Source of the DNA: Choristoneura fumiferana
Lineage: Eukaryota; Arthropoda; Insecta; Lepidoptera; Tortricidae
DNA: 64,000 nucleotides
Assembly: GCF_025370935.1 (NCBI RefSeq)
Contig: NC_133476.1
Location: 18,475,434 to 18,539,433 of the forward strand
Direction: 5' to 3'
In this document: positions 33,115 to 45,500 of the stretch, in pieces
Numbering within the stretch: position 1 is the stretch's first letter
Layout of the letters: each line of letters opens with the position of its first letter
Translations under genes and position numbers: made by a program
Notes under the pieces: generated by a model
The model's database searches: none
What the model was told of the DNA's origin: nothing
The model's input: only the letters and a program-made list of their open reading frames with translations

Positions 33115-36100
33115 TGTATAAAATCCAACAACGAATTAAATTTACCCTGGCACAGCGAAATTTCTAGTGATGTCAAAAATAATAACACTCATGATCACTT
33201 CAGTTTTGTTTTACATTTCTGTAAAGGAGATGACGTCGTTCCCAAACAAAGATTGTGTGTTTACTATTTGAAAATCCGAATGGTCCTGAAAAGCCGCATT
33301 TCCCAAATAAAAACATTTTTCATCGCACTTGCTCGTAAACAGTGTCGAAACATGGAGGGGGAGGGGGAGGGCGGCGCTACCAAGAGCGCAGCCTAAGGTA
33401 TCGCCAATATTTGGAAGAATTATACTTTTTCTTTTAGAAATATAAAATTTTACTCGCAAATGTGATGAAAAACATTGTATGTCGCACGGGCGGTACTAGA
33501 ATTACGAACATCGACTCATTAAAGCCCTCAGTCTTCGACTTCGGGCTTCTAATAGACTCTCGTTCGTAATTCCTTATTTACCGCCCTTAAGACACAATTT
33601 ACTATTACGTTATAGGGGTAATAAGCGTAAACGTGGTGGTAAACAGCGCGGCAGCGTTACCGACGTCTTAGCTAATATTTACGCAAAAAAAATACGGGCA
33701 ATATCCAGATTTTATAGGGACGCATACTAACCCTATTCTCGTCCTGGCGCCCATGAAAAAGGAGATCTGGTTTAGCGATCATAAGAAGCCAAAAACTCAT
33801 GTTCTCAAGAAGTAATCGCTTCTCAACACCTGCGAAGCAATCAAGTTTTCTATAGTTATTTAGAACAGTGCTATAGCGGCCTATAAAGCTTTAGTTTACT
33901 ATGCAATTATAATTGAAGACAAGGGTTTCGTATACTGGATGCATAATAGACATTTTTTTGTTTTGTTCATGGCGGTATGGTCTGTTACGATGAACAGTCG
34001 AACTAGTTGAAGCCGTGGCCCACTGTGGAACATTCCACGTTAGTTTATGATGGTGGTGACATCGGAATGTCTGACAAGGAACGTCAACAATATAAATCGT
34101 TCCACTGTCTATTTCTCTGTCCTATTAATAAATTAACGATTCATTACATAAATAAAAATATGTGGTAAAGTTCACAATCAAGGACAATATGGGCCGCATT
34201 CGATTAATGTATAAAGAATACACTCGCAAGCCGAAGTCTTACATCATATTGAACATTACAGGTGTGTGGGCTGAGGGTAAAAACTAGACACAGAATTAAT
34301 GCGAGTAATTAATGAGTTCCTGTTAATTAGTACACCACACCATGAGGTAGCCTGATGTTGAAAAAAAAACTTAAATTTAATCTTTATTCTCATTCTAATC
34401 CACACTTATAAATTATGATCGACGATATAATACTGCTAAAACTATGATATATCCCGTGTGAACTTATACAGAGTGACTCACACCACACCAAGACCATAAG
34501 ATTTAATTTTTTTTTGTTTTTTTTTTCAAGCATTTAGACCACGACTCGGTCACCCGGTATAGTTCAGAGACCTTTAAAAAAGCTAAGTATGTGCAAAAAT
34601 GACGCTTTCGCTACTTATGTCTATACTTGCCAATGAGAGCATAATCGCCTAAAGTTAAATGCGTGATTTATAACATGAATGGCGTACGAATTAATATAGA
34701 TACGTCCAGAGGAGCCGCGGGCCCGCGTCAGTCCGTCCCTTCGCCTTACTTCTAATCCCTTTGCGAAAAACACATTTTTCTAGAGTACAACTCCTTAAAA
34801 CTAAGCGAAAACGAAATTTTGATCCAGATTTTTATACCTAAACAGAACATTAACCTGATATTTTGACCTAAATACAACACCGCAGCGGCGGCACGCTCGG
34901 GTGTCGCCGCTGCTTACAATTACCTACGTTTTGACACATTGAACTACTAATCACTAAGTCCAAAAAACAATGAATCACTAAACGTTAAATTCCTCAGCTA
35001 GTCTGCGCGCGCGCCTATATCACAGCCAAATCGACCGCCGGGCCCGCGCCGCCGCCTGCGCGGGAGCGGCCGTAGGCTCCCCTGTATCACTACACTACAT
35101 AATTATTATGTTTTTGTTACGTAATCGAAATTGTGAAAAATCTCAAGCATACGATGAACATAGCGGTGCTCAGAAAATCCAGGAAGACTTTCCTAGCCTC
35201 ATAATAAAGTTAACGAAATGCCGTTTCGAGGACGTAACAAAATTTGACAAACTATTCTCTTAGTGATATCGTTCGCCGCAGTACATTCATTTTGCATTAA
35301 TTTGGTCTAATAAGGTCCAAATTTTCCTGTATCCGTGCGCTATCAACACTCGTGCATCAGTCTAAAGATTCGCGTATTTGCCTTATCTGAATATTTCACT
35401 AAACATTATCCTAGCAATTAAATATTACTGCGGCGAACATGTCCATCTACTCGTCCCGAGAATTAAGCGCACAAGTTGTCAATAATCTTTCCAGACACTT
35501 CATTTTCCATTACTTACTAATTCCATTCATTTTAACTTACTGATTCCATTTAATATTGCATCGAAGTCATAGAACTAGATCTCAACATACTACTCACAAA
35601 TATTTTAGGCTGCTTTACTTTGTTTAAGCGGACACAAATTCGGTATGAGTGGAGCTCAACCCTTTTAGTCTCAATTCGACTTGGTGCGCGAGCTATCAGT
35701 TCGTACATTGCTAGTAATAGCAACTGATATCAGTTGCTAATCAGCTGCTTATTACTAGCATTGAACGACCTCCTGAAATTAAGGCAGTTCGAACTGAAGA
35801 CGCCATTACGATTATTTGATATACGACAATTTTAGTCTCCAAGCGACCACCCGTTATAAAAAAATATAGAATTCCGTACAAAGGCACGAATCGCCAACTT
35901 ACATAGCCTTGCATTCTTGTGCATAATATAAGGCATTATATTCCACCGCCGACGATGAGCGAGTAGCGAGTAGACGATAAGCGTGAGTACGCGTGCGACA
36001 GGCGATTATCCGCACTGTAGAGTAAAATGACCGCTGCTTGTTCTCTCAACGTGAGTTCTGACTGTCAAGCGAGCATCGCTGAGCTTTATCTTTGACAGCT

Positions 36101-36392
36101 CTTGTCACTGCGACAAACTAGAGGAGAGAGATTTCTCGCCGGCAGTGTCAACAGCCAGAGATCAGATGTCATAGTATCTCTTTTACTGGCACGGGATTAA
36201 TCGATGGTTAGTCGCTTCCTAGACGGCAGTGAGACAAGTGCCTAAAGCCTCAACTTTGCAAAAAGGTTTCTAGTTCTACGATCGATGTGAAAATAAACTT
36301 GCGCGCCCAATTGTCGCATTATCTACGGTGTTTGCTCACAGAGTCTGCGGCGAGTGTTTGGACGGTGGCCGCCGCCGGGGCGCGGGCCGCTG

Positions 36393-36515
36393 TCAATTGT
36401 TCTTGTCGAAGTTGTGGAAGGCCCAGTTGAAGGACGTCGTCCACGCGTTCTTGAGTGCTTCGGTGAACTTGAGGCGGAAATGCTCCAAGGCTTTTTCTTC
36501 GGAGAGATCGAGTAC
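36393..36515 (-). CDS. Pi3K92E: PI3K exon O: C-terminus and stop
   Basis: VLDLSEEKALEHFRLKFTE, then AWTTSFNWAFHNFDKNN and TGA. Human p110s also end in a membrane-facing W-rich helix here. Confidence 0.95.
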   Translation of the reverse strand, partial: VLDLSEEKALEHFRLKFTEALKNAWTTSFNWAFHNFDKNN

Positions 36516-39500
36516 CTGAGAGGGAAATTGTTGTTTGAATAGTGTGTCGGTGAATATTCGAGCTTTTTGACCGCTCAGTTAATCGTCATTTACTTATCAT
36601 TATTTTAAGACAGCAAAGAGCTCACAATTGTGTTAGTTATCCTTAGCCTACATTAGTATTCAATAAATAATCCTTGATAACTAATTGCCATTCTATGTTT
36701 ATTAGCACAACGGAAGGACTCGCAATTATTTTGATCACGCTAGATTTAGCATTAGTATTCTCAGTAGCTTTCATAAAAATTTAAAGCATCATCTCTAGGG
36801 CCCGGAATTTTGCGTGCGGATATTGACAGATTGTAGGGAGAGAGCACCGCTTTTTATCGATGTTATCGACAAATCAATAGTATAAAACCTCAAACTTTCC
36901 GATTATACGTCCTTTTTTCAGCGGTCAATGATAAAAAAAGTTTAATCTGTTTAAATTGCTTTACTGACATCACTCTAATTTAATCAATACCTTAAATTTT
37001 TGAAATTTGAAATTTGAGACCAATTATCGTAAGGTAGATTTTTTGCTTACCCTTTGATATAAATAAAAGAGAAAATATTATTTTGTATTCCTTCAATTCT
37101 TACCATATAGCCTATATAAAGTATTTTATAATAATATTCCATGCAAAAACATATTTACAATTATGTATTAAAGTTAATACTTTCTGTGTCAGAAACCGTC
37201 TGACCCCTCCCCCCTAGTGCCGATATTTATGGATGACCCCTTATTTGCGTTAACACAGTACTCACAAGTGTCTCCCGCAGATACTGGAGATCCTTCTCAG
37301 ACTTGAGCTCAGGGAGGCCGGTGGAAATCATCATGGAGAAGAGCGAGAGAATCAGGTGCCCGTGCCGCCGCAATATCTTAAAAGCCTGCCAACAAACATA
37401 CACAAAGTAAATAAACAAAGTAACCGTATAATACCACCCTAAGGGCTGCCATATACAATCTGAATTCCGCACGCATGCTGTTAGTATGTGGTAGGTCCAT
37501 AGATTTGTATGGAATTACTGTGTTCGGAATTCCGAATCACCCGTTTTCACCGTCCATTGATTAGCGTCAACCGACGGTTAAATGTGATGCCTTCTCCGTC
37601 TATTCGAACAAAACAAATAGAGACGGCATCACACCTAACCGCCAGTTAACACTAATCAATGGATGGTGAAACAGCCCTTAAGACTTTCTCAAGCCCAAAC
37701 ACGGTTAGGTTACGTTGTTTTTTCTTGGGAGTTTCAGTGCCTGCCTTACTGCTCCATTGTCAGATCAGCTCAATACCACGTTATTGTATTGTAATGGAAA
37801 TAAGAACTACACATAATTGCCAAGTTTCGTATCAGTACAATAAGGAGAAGTGGGTGGAAATTAAGTTCAAAGAAATACACAGATACATAGATACAAAAAA
37901 GACTTTGAGCAACACTTTCTTTAGCCCTGCAAACCATTTAAATTTTAAATCAAATGCTAAATTACATTAATCGGTTGAATAACATGAAAATAAGTTATGT
38001 TATACAAAATCTTTTTTTTATTACGAGAGGGAAATTAAAAAGCAAGCGGGTCATCTGATGAGGAAATGATCACCACCACCCATGAATACCCACAACTCAA
38101 GGTGAGTCACAGGTCTGTTGCCAGCCTTAAAAGCAATATACTGGGTGTAACATTCAGATCGGTCAGTATGGGAAAGTCTAAAGCTATACGGCATACTAAG
38201 ATTTGTTCTTAGGTACCCATGTCATCGATTTTGGTAACAAGAAAAACTTCATTCAAACATTTAAAAAAACTTTTACTCAACTCGGGAATCGAACCTAGAC
38301 GATTTTAAAAGTAAAACTTACCTACATTATTAAACAATATGAAATAAGTACAATGCGTTTTATTCATTCTAGATATCGTGTTTCATAGTAACATTTATTG
38401 CTTATGACCTACATTATCGATATCCAAATAGAAATTATGTAAGTTTAATTTTTCAAATCAACCGGGTTCGATTCCCGTTCCGAGTACAAGTTTTTTTTTA
38501 ATCCATGAATGCAGTTTTTCTTGTTACTAAAATCGATGACATGGTTCCTAAGAGCAGATCTTCGTATGTCGTATAGTTTCAGACTTTCCCATACTGACCG
38601 ATCTGAATGTTATCTTTACAATCGCGGAACAAACTTATAAGCTGCAAATCATTATGCATAGGCTAATAAAAAGGCGGCTTTCGTACAGATCAAAGAAGTG
38701 GCTATTCTGTACTTATATTATTTATTTTGTCAGTTACTAATCGTCTCGCAATGCTTGCGGAATATATCTTGAAGTCCAGCGGTTCGTTGACCCCGCTGCC
38801 GCGCTGGCCCTTATTAGTGGCGTGTATGAAGTTGCAAATCATTATGCGTAGGCTAATAAAAAGGCGGCTTTCGTACAGATCAAAGGAGTGGCTCTTCTGT
38901 ACTTGTACTATTATTCTGTATCACTACTAACCGTCTCGCAATGCTCGCGGAATATCTTGAAGTCCAGGGGTTCATTGACCCCGCTGCCGCGCTGCCCCTT
39001 GTTGATGACGTGTATGAAGTCGTGAGTTAGCACGAACGGCACGCGCTCTCGCTTGAAGCCGAACTTCTGCTTGAAGTGTCCCAGGAAGTGGCCGAAGTCA
39101 ATGTGGAAGAGCTGAAAGGGAAGACTGTTATGTTCAAGTTGTCTCATCAATCTCATCATCATCATCCGCAGTCTATATACGTTCCATTGCTGAACCTCTT
39201 CTAGGAATAAGAAGGCGTGGGCCGTGATTACCACCCGGGCCCAATTAGGGCCGCCACATACACTCGGAATTCCGTTTCGGAATTTCGATTCAAAATTCCG
39301 ATTCGGGATTTCGAAAGCAGTAAATCCATACAAAGCTATGGACCTACCACATACAGACAGTAATTTTCCTTACCAACTTTGCTCTGATTCGGAGTTTAGC
39401 ATGGTGTTAAGGTTAAGAAATTTCATCGCGACATTGTGACAAAAATCAAACCTATAACGTATTCATTTATAATACAAAATTACTGTGATACCGTGATTTG

Positions 39501-42500
39501 GGTGGACAAAAGGTTGTGAATTCATTTTTGGTCATTAAAATTAAATGAGGTAAGTAAAATTTATTCAAAAAGCGTTTTATTTTCGTTATGTCAGGGTTTG
39601 TTTACTTTTTAGTTGTACTTTTACTGTAAAACGAAAAGATAAAGCTATCTTATTGGTTTCTTTGAATAAAAGTAAAATTATATAATTGTTCTTATATCGC
39701 TAGTAATAAATTAAATATCGTTTTCAGATCAAAATGAGTATCACTTTGAAGACCGGTTTTGTGAGTATCACTCAATATAAAATTTCAACCACAAACCGTT
39801 TCATAAGAAAAATTGTTGCTATTATATTTATGTTGTATGTCCGAGATGTAGAGGAATTAAGAACAAAACAGGGACAGTGTTCAATAATTCAAGCTCGCAT
39901 CATAACACAAACATCTATTACTAAAATTAGGTAGTTAAAGTCTATACAAATTGCTTTGTTAATGACAGATTCATATGAGTATGACAGATGACAGAGCCTA
40001 GATTATTTCTTCTTTTGGCCACTATGAGCGCTGCGATAGATTTCATTACCCCCACCTAGTACTTCGCACCCTCCCAATACAAAACAAGGGAAGGATATTT
40101 GCAAGGAATGTGTTGCTCAGTCACTACTAGCGGCCAGTGGCGCGCGCGCTCCGGTCCCGCCTCACTGCACCCCGCTCGCTTATTCGAGAACAAGCCCTCG
40201 CCCTCGCGCTACACATCCTCGCACATCTATGGTGGGAACGCAACTTTTTACGCCGCACAGAACAGCTATATACATATATCACACGTGTATTCACCTGTCC
40301 CGTCTCTTTGACCATGATGTTGTCGGGATGGCGATCCGCGATACCCAGCACGTAAGTAGCGACGCAGTAGCCAGCGCAACTCATAGTAAATTCCTCCACA
40401 GCTTTATTGAACGCAGCTTCTGTCGGATTCTTCAAGTTTAGCCACTCTGCAACATAATAACATGTTATTTATTATACAAGCTTTAAGTAACTTCATATAT
40501 ATATTATTATGTAGGGGAATATAACTTTTGAAAATTTAACAACGAAATTTGCGTAAAAACATCCTTGCCTTACGGTTCCTCAAGGTTTCCTCACGGCACA
40601 AATTAGCTTTGGGGATGGTCAAGAAATGGTCATATCATAATACGAGTACATACCTATACAAGTTTTCTTATGTATATGTATGTATGTTTTATGTGTGTAT
40701 ATTTAATTCAAGTTTTGGAAGTCACTCTCGACTCACGTCTAGCCAACGGATGTTGTCCATTCAACAAAAAATGCTTGCATTACATATGCAAATTTTAGGC
40801 CAGGTTAGTTATTATAACTGAACGTATCCCGTCTAGTTAACCTTTGCATGTTTAGCAGGATTTTTCTCAAATAGTGATTTAAATGTATTTTCAATTAATT
40901 CCTCATGTTTTTTTTATTTTTTACTTCGGCATGTAATTTTTGCATGAAGTTTTCCACTATACAAAGTAGATACCTGTTTACAGAGTAACGGTGTCTCTTA
41001 GCACAGGTGTTCTTTACTTAAAAAGAGGCACCAGCGGTAATGTAATAATGTACCCTCAACAAATTGAATGTTTTTTTTAATAACATTTCCAAAAACTTGA
41101 CATATTATCGGAACAAAAAAAAATGACCAATGAATAATTTATCAAATGATACGTTCGATCAAATGTTTTTGGTAATATAGTAAACCAAAGCTGCGACTAC
41201 ACGGTCATCTTAATCTAGGCGGGTAACTCACGGTACAAATTGGCTTTGGAGATGGGCGATGTCGCGTTGAAGAGAGCGCGGTGCTTCTGTATGTTGGCGA
41301 CTGTTTCGGCGCCGCCCACCACTTCTATCATGCCCACTGCGTTGTCCATCGATATACAGTTGTACGGGCTCAATCTGAAATGAACGTAGCGTTAATTTCA
41401 TAAATAAATACCGGTTGTTGCCTGTAACTGGAACAATAGACCTTAAATATTCCTAAGGGGCTGTTTCACCATCCATTGGTTAGTGTTAACTGGCGGTTAG
41501 GTGTGATGCCGTCTCTATTTGTTTTGTTCTAATAGACGGAGACGGCATCACATTTAACCGTCAGTTAACACTAATCAATGGATGGTGAAACAGCCCCTAG
41601 ACTATCATCATAATCATCATCAGACGGAAGACGTCCATAGTTGAACAAAGACCTCCCCCTCAGGACGCCACAGTGAACGACAATGACAACTCGCCACTTG
41701 CATCCACCGTCCTAAATTAAATTATATCAATCTTCCATATTTAATAGAAGAAAGAGGTGGAGAGCCGGGCGAATATTCAGCGTTTTTGCAGAGTTTTTTT
41801 TTGTCATTAGTGTCTTCGCAGGTTTTATTAAAGAGGTAATGCCCAGGGTTGTTTATTAATAAAAATTAAAGACAATACCGATGCTGAATGTAACTAACGC
41901 TACGCTAACGTGATTAAAATTCTTGTGAATTGTCTTTCCATTGTGCTATAATAAACGTGAGACGCTAACGACGTCAAAACGCTCGAATATTCGCCCAGGC
42001 AGTGGTAGTACTGCCTATTCCGTTGCTGGTGGTAGCGGGTGGGTGCGGGTGCAACTGCTACCGCCAATAATCAGCAGCGTAAGAGTTGTACTCTTGTTGG
42101 TGAAACAATTTCCAAATATCCATTTCATCCGTCAGACTTTTGACTTCATGATAAGTCCCGGTGTATATGTAATTCTCAATGTTTTAATTTAAATAGCCTA
42201 TTATGTGGGCCTCGCGCTTTGCCTCTTGCTTCTCTCTCACCTGACAAACACGAAAATTTAATCAATTATCCTCCTGAGGTTCAAAGTGATAATACTAGTA
42301 CATATTGTTAGCAACAGAATTTATATCTTTTGAAAAAGGATAGTGTCATTTTCTCTATATCATTAAAATAACAAAAAAAAAAACAACTTTATCTATGAGA
42401 CATTAACATTTAAATTTCGATGTCCAATTTTTGTTGTATGGTGGGTCGCAGGAGGTTATGAAAAAAAAACTAACCTGAAATCATAACCCTCATTCTTCCA

Positions 42501-45500
42501 CAGCCTGTCCATGATCCGCAGCATTTGCAGCGTGAACATGTCCTGTCGGAGGTCGTCGCCGATCTTGAGTATGATACAGATGTCGGGGCCCGACGGATCC
42601 ACGTTCTCGAACGCGAGATTCAGCGGACGCATCTTGCTGTCCATCACTTTGCAATCTTTCAGTCTGAAACGAGACGATAATTTAAGTAATGACTGTTCCA
42701 TGTATAGTATAATCGTCAATGAGTATTCCATAATATGACACGACGTAAGTGCAGGACAGCTAAGACAAGTTTTAATTCCCAATTTGAATTATTGACATGT
42801 ATGAATGTTTGATTTTGGATTTAAATATAATTTAATTGTATTTGCTTTGTATTGTATTTTGTCATAATGGGATCATTGCCTAAATAAACAAATTTATTAT
42901 TATTATTTTAAGCTAGTAAAAAATAAAATGTATCAGTACTTGATCTGCTTGCAAATGAAGGCAGGATTTAGAGGCGAAACGAAGTCGCACAGCGTTTCCT
43001 TGCAATGCGGCTCCTCGAGGTGCGTCAGAAGAGCAGAGCGCGCTTTCGTTATCTCTTTCCTCTTCCGCACGCACTGGCTGACCCCTGTAAAAAAGCATGC
43101 CGAGTCAATTCCATGGCGATAAAAATTCGTACAACAATAAGGCTCCGGACGATAAGGTCTTTGGTAATTAATAATAGTAGATTATTGTCGTGGCACAGAA
43201 GTAGGCAATTGCTTCCTTCGTATTAGCAAATACGAACGGACTCGGTTTAACTAATACAAAGCCAGCAATGAGGGCTATCGCGTATGAATTCGCCACTAGA
43301 GGCGCTAGTGTAGCGAGAGGTCTCCGAAATGTCAAATTAATGTCACTGTTTTTGGGTGAGCTACGCGGTTTTATTTATAAATAAGAATAATTTTGTGAAT
43401 ACTTTGCAATACCTGAAATTAATTGTGGCAAATATACGTAACGGGGCAATGAATGTCTGTGTTTTGAGACAGTTTTGTCTTTCGGAAACCTTTGTCCTCC
43501 TTTTTTCGAACAAAACGGGACTACGCAACACTGTGGCATGCTCGATATTTTTATGGTACGGTTTTAACTTTGAAGGTATTAAATATAATTTAAAAGTTAA
43601 TTTTGTTTTCACGCCCGTAATAACAAACTAACCACTATACTTCAGGCAGGACCTTAGTCTACAGTGGCGTCAACTGGTGAGCGCAAAAACGGTAGCCCTC
43701 ATTGCTATTCCAGCCGAGACTAATATAAAGGTCTTTTGAAAAATGGTGATAATTCAAAATTAGAATAAACTTTTTCTCGAAATATATTGACATTTAATTT
43801 TATTCCAATAAAATCGAAAAGCTTTCTCGCCTTTTTGCCATTAAAAAAAAACTGCAGGTGTATTTTTCCACCGAAAACACCACAAGCTGTTTCAGACCCA
43901 ATAAAAAAAGTCCAGAGTTCCAACAAAATAACTGATACCGGATGATATTTGCGTTGGCTGTATACGACTTGTGTCAACATTTCCATGGCCGTTTTATCTT
44001 TTTAATTTTAATTATTCAGTTTAGTAATACAGAGACATTACAATTCAGACGGGGGCGAATATAATATTTTTCTCAAAATCGAAAAGAATACAAGAAACAA
44101 AAATAAATGAAATCTAATTGTTGACATAAGGTATGCTTTGTTTCGTCGTCAATGTCATTTGAAATGATGAGTATTATTATTTATGCCAAAACACGTAAAC
44201 TAAATAATACACTGTAACACACACCACAACATACACTGCATACATACAGTGTATGTGTAACATACATAAACATACACTGTGTAATATACTTTTCGTGTAA
44301 AACAAATATTTTAATAATGAATTTCAATTTTCAGTATCAATATTTAATTAAATTAATCCGGATAACTCACGTCTTAAATCGAGTTTAGCTCAGCTCAGCT
44401 AAGACGTGATTTAATATGAGTAAATCTCACGGTAGTTTATGTTCAAAGTTTCAATTTCAATATCAAAAACAGCTAGGAGTGAGGTGGCCAATACACATAC
44501 ACTTCAGCTTGTCGAGACAGGTGATCTGCCGTAGCAGCGTGTGCACGTGGTCCTGACTGCCGCGGCAGTACGCTTCCAGCACCAGCCCGAAACGGATCGC
44601 CACTGACGACACGTGCATCTCCGACCTGAGGAAAGTTCCCATGTTAGAGGTATTCAAAACTAAAGTTTAGGCAAAAGAATCGTGTCTACTTTATGCTTCT
44701 CTGTCTATCGCATAACTCGTGTTCACTCGCAAGCGGCACGTGTAGCTCTAGGGTTGCTACGCCCGGAAAACACTAGTGAAGGTTAGAAATGTCATCGTCA
44801 ACAGATGTCGTTTGAGTACCTATAGTTGCACAATTAACAATGAGATTGAAATGTAATCTCATTGTTAATTGTGCAATTACTAATTTAATGAAATTTATTG
44901 CGTATGAACTAAGGTACAGACGATTACATATTGCTTAACGTTGCTTTTGTGATGGCAGCCACATTCGATTTGAATTTTTCTCGCGTGAAAATTCTATTTT
45001 TCAAGCCCCTTTTATTTAATACTCATATTGAACCGATTGAAAATAAATTACACACTAGGCTATTTTTGATGGAAGCTATCTTGGATAAAAAAAAATATAT
45101 TCTGAGCGGCAAAAAATCTGGCCCTCAAATGTATGCAGAATCGGTAATTTTGTATGAAGGGTGGGCCAAATTTTTTGCCGCTGAGTATATTAATATATAC
45201 CTACCTACTATGCCACATTTTAGCGTGCGTTGCTGCAGTGAAAGGCAAAATCTTATTGCTTTATTTTTCAACAGGTTACTACGTATTCAAATAACGTGAC
45301 AAATGCGTTATGTTACCATGCAATTATTCAATTTATTTACAGTGCGTCTTTTTTACACACACACACACACACACACGTATACACTTATTATACTAATAAA
45401 AATTAGTTTCGCTTGCGGCGTAAATAAAATAACGCGGGCGCTCCGAGGCAGTGTGCGGCAAAAGACTGCGAGCGTGCGTGCCGGGCGGAGCGCATAACCC

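Larger units (their letters stand above)
26864..36392. other. Spacer between PI3K stop and white start
   Basis: No supported coding exon on either strand. 26990-27075 is CpG-rich and holds a strong minus-strand donor (CGGAG|GTAAGTCG) at 27066, a candidate non-coding first exon for white. 27250-29100 is AT-rich, low in repeats and could be the distal 3' UTR of PI3K; AATAAA on the minus strand occurs at 34383-34388 and near 27258. The rest holds the repeats listed separately (29610-29860, 30135-30259, 30405-31045, 32141-32358, 32983-33114). 34700-35060 is GC-rich with a short GCAGCGGCG/CGCCGCTGC hairpin. Confidence 0.6.

Noticed and set aside
36328..36542. Two plus-strand open frames of about 60 codons
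   Set aside because: Antisense to the last PI3K exon and its 3' UTR.
38911..39333. 140-codon minus-strand frame as one exon
   Set aside because: Only 38932-39111 matches p110; the upstream part lies beyond the CTTTCAG acceptor and is intron.
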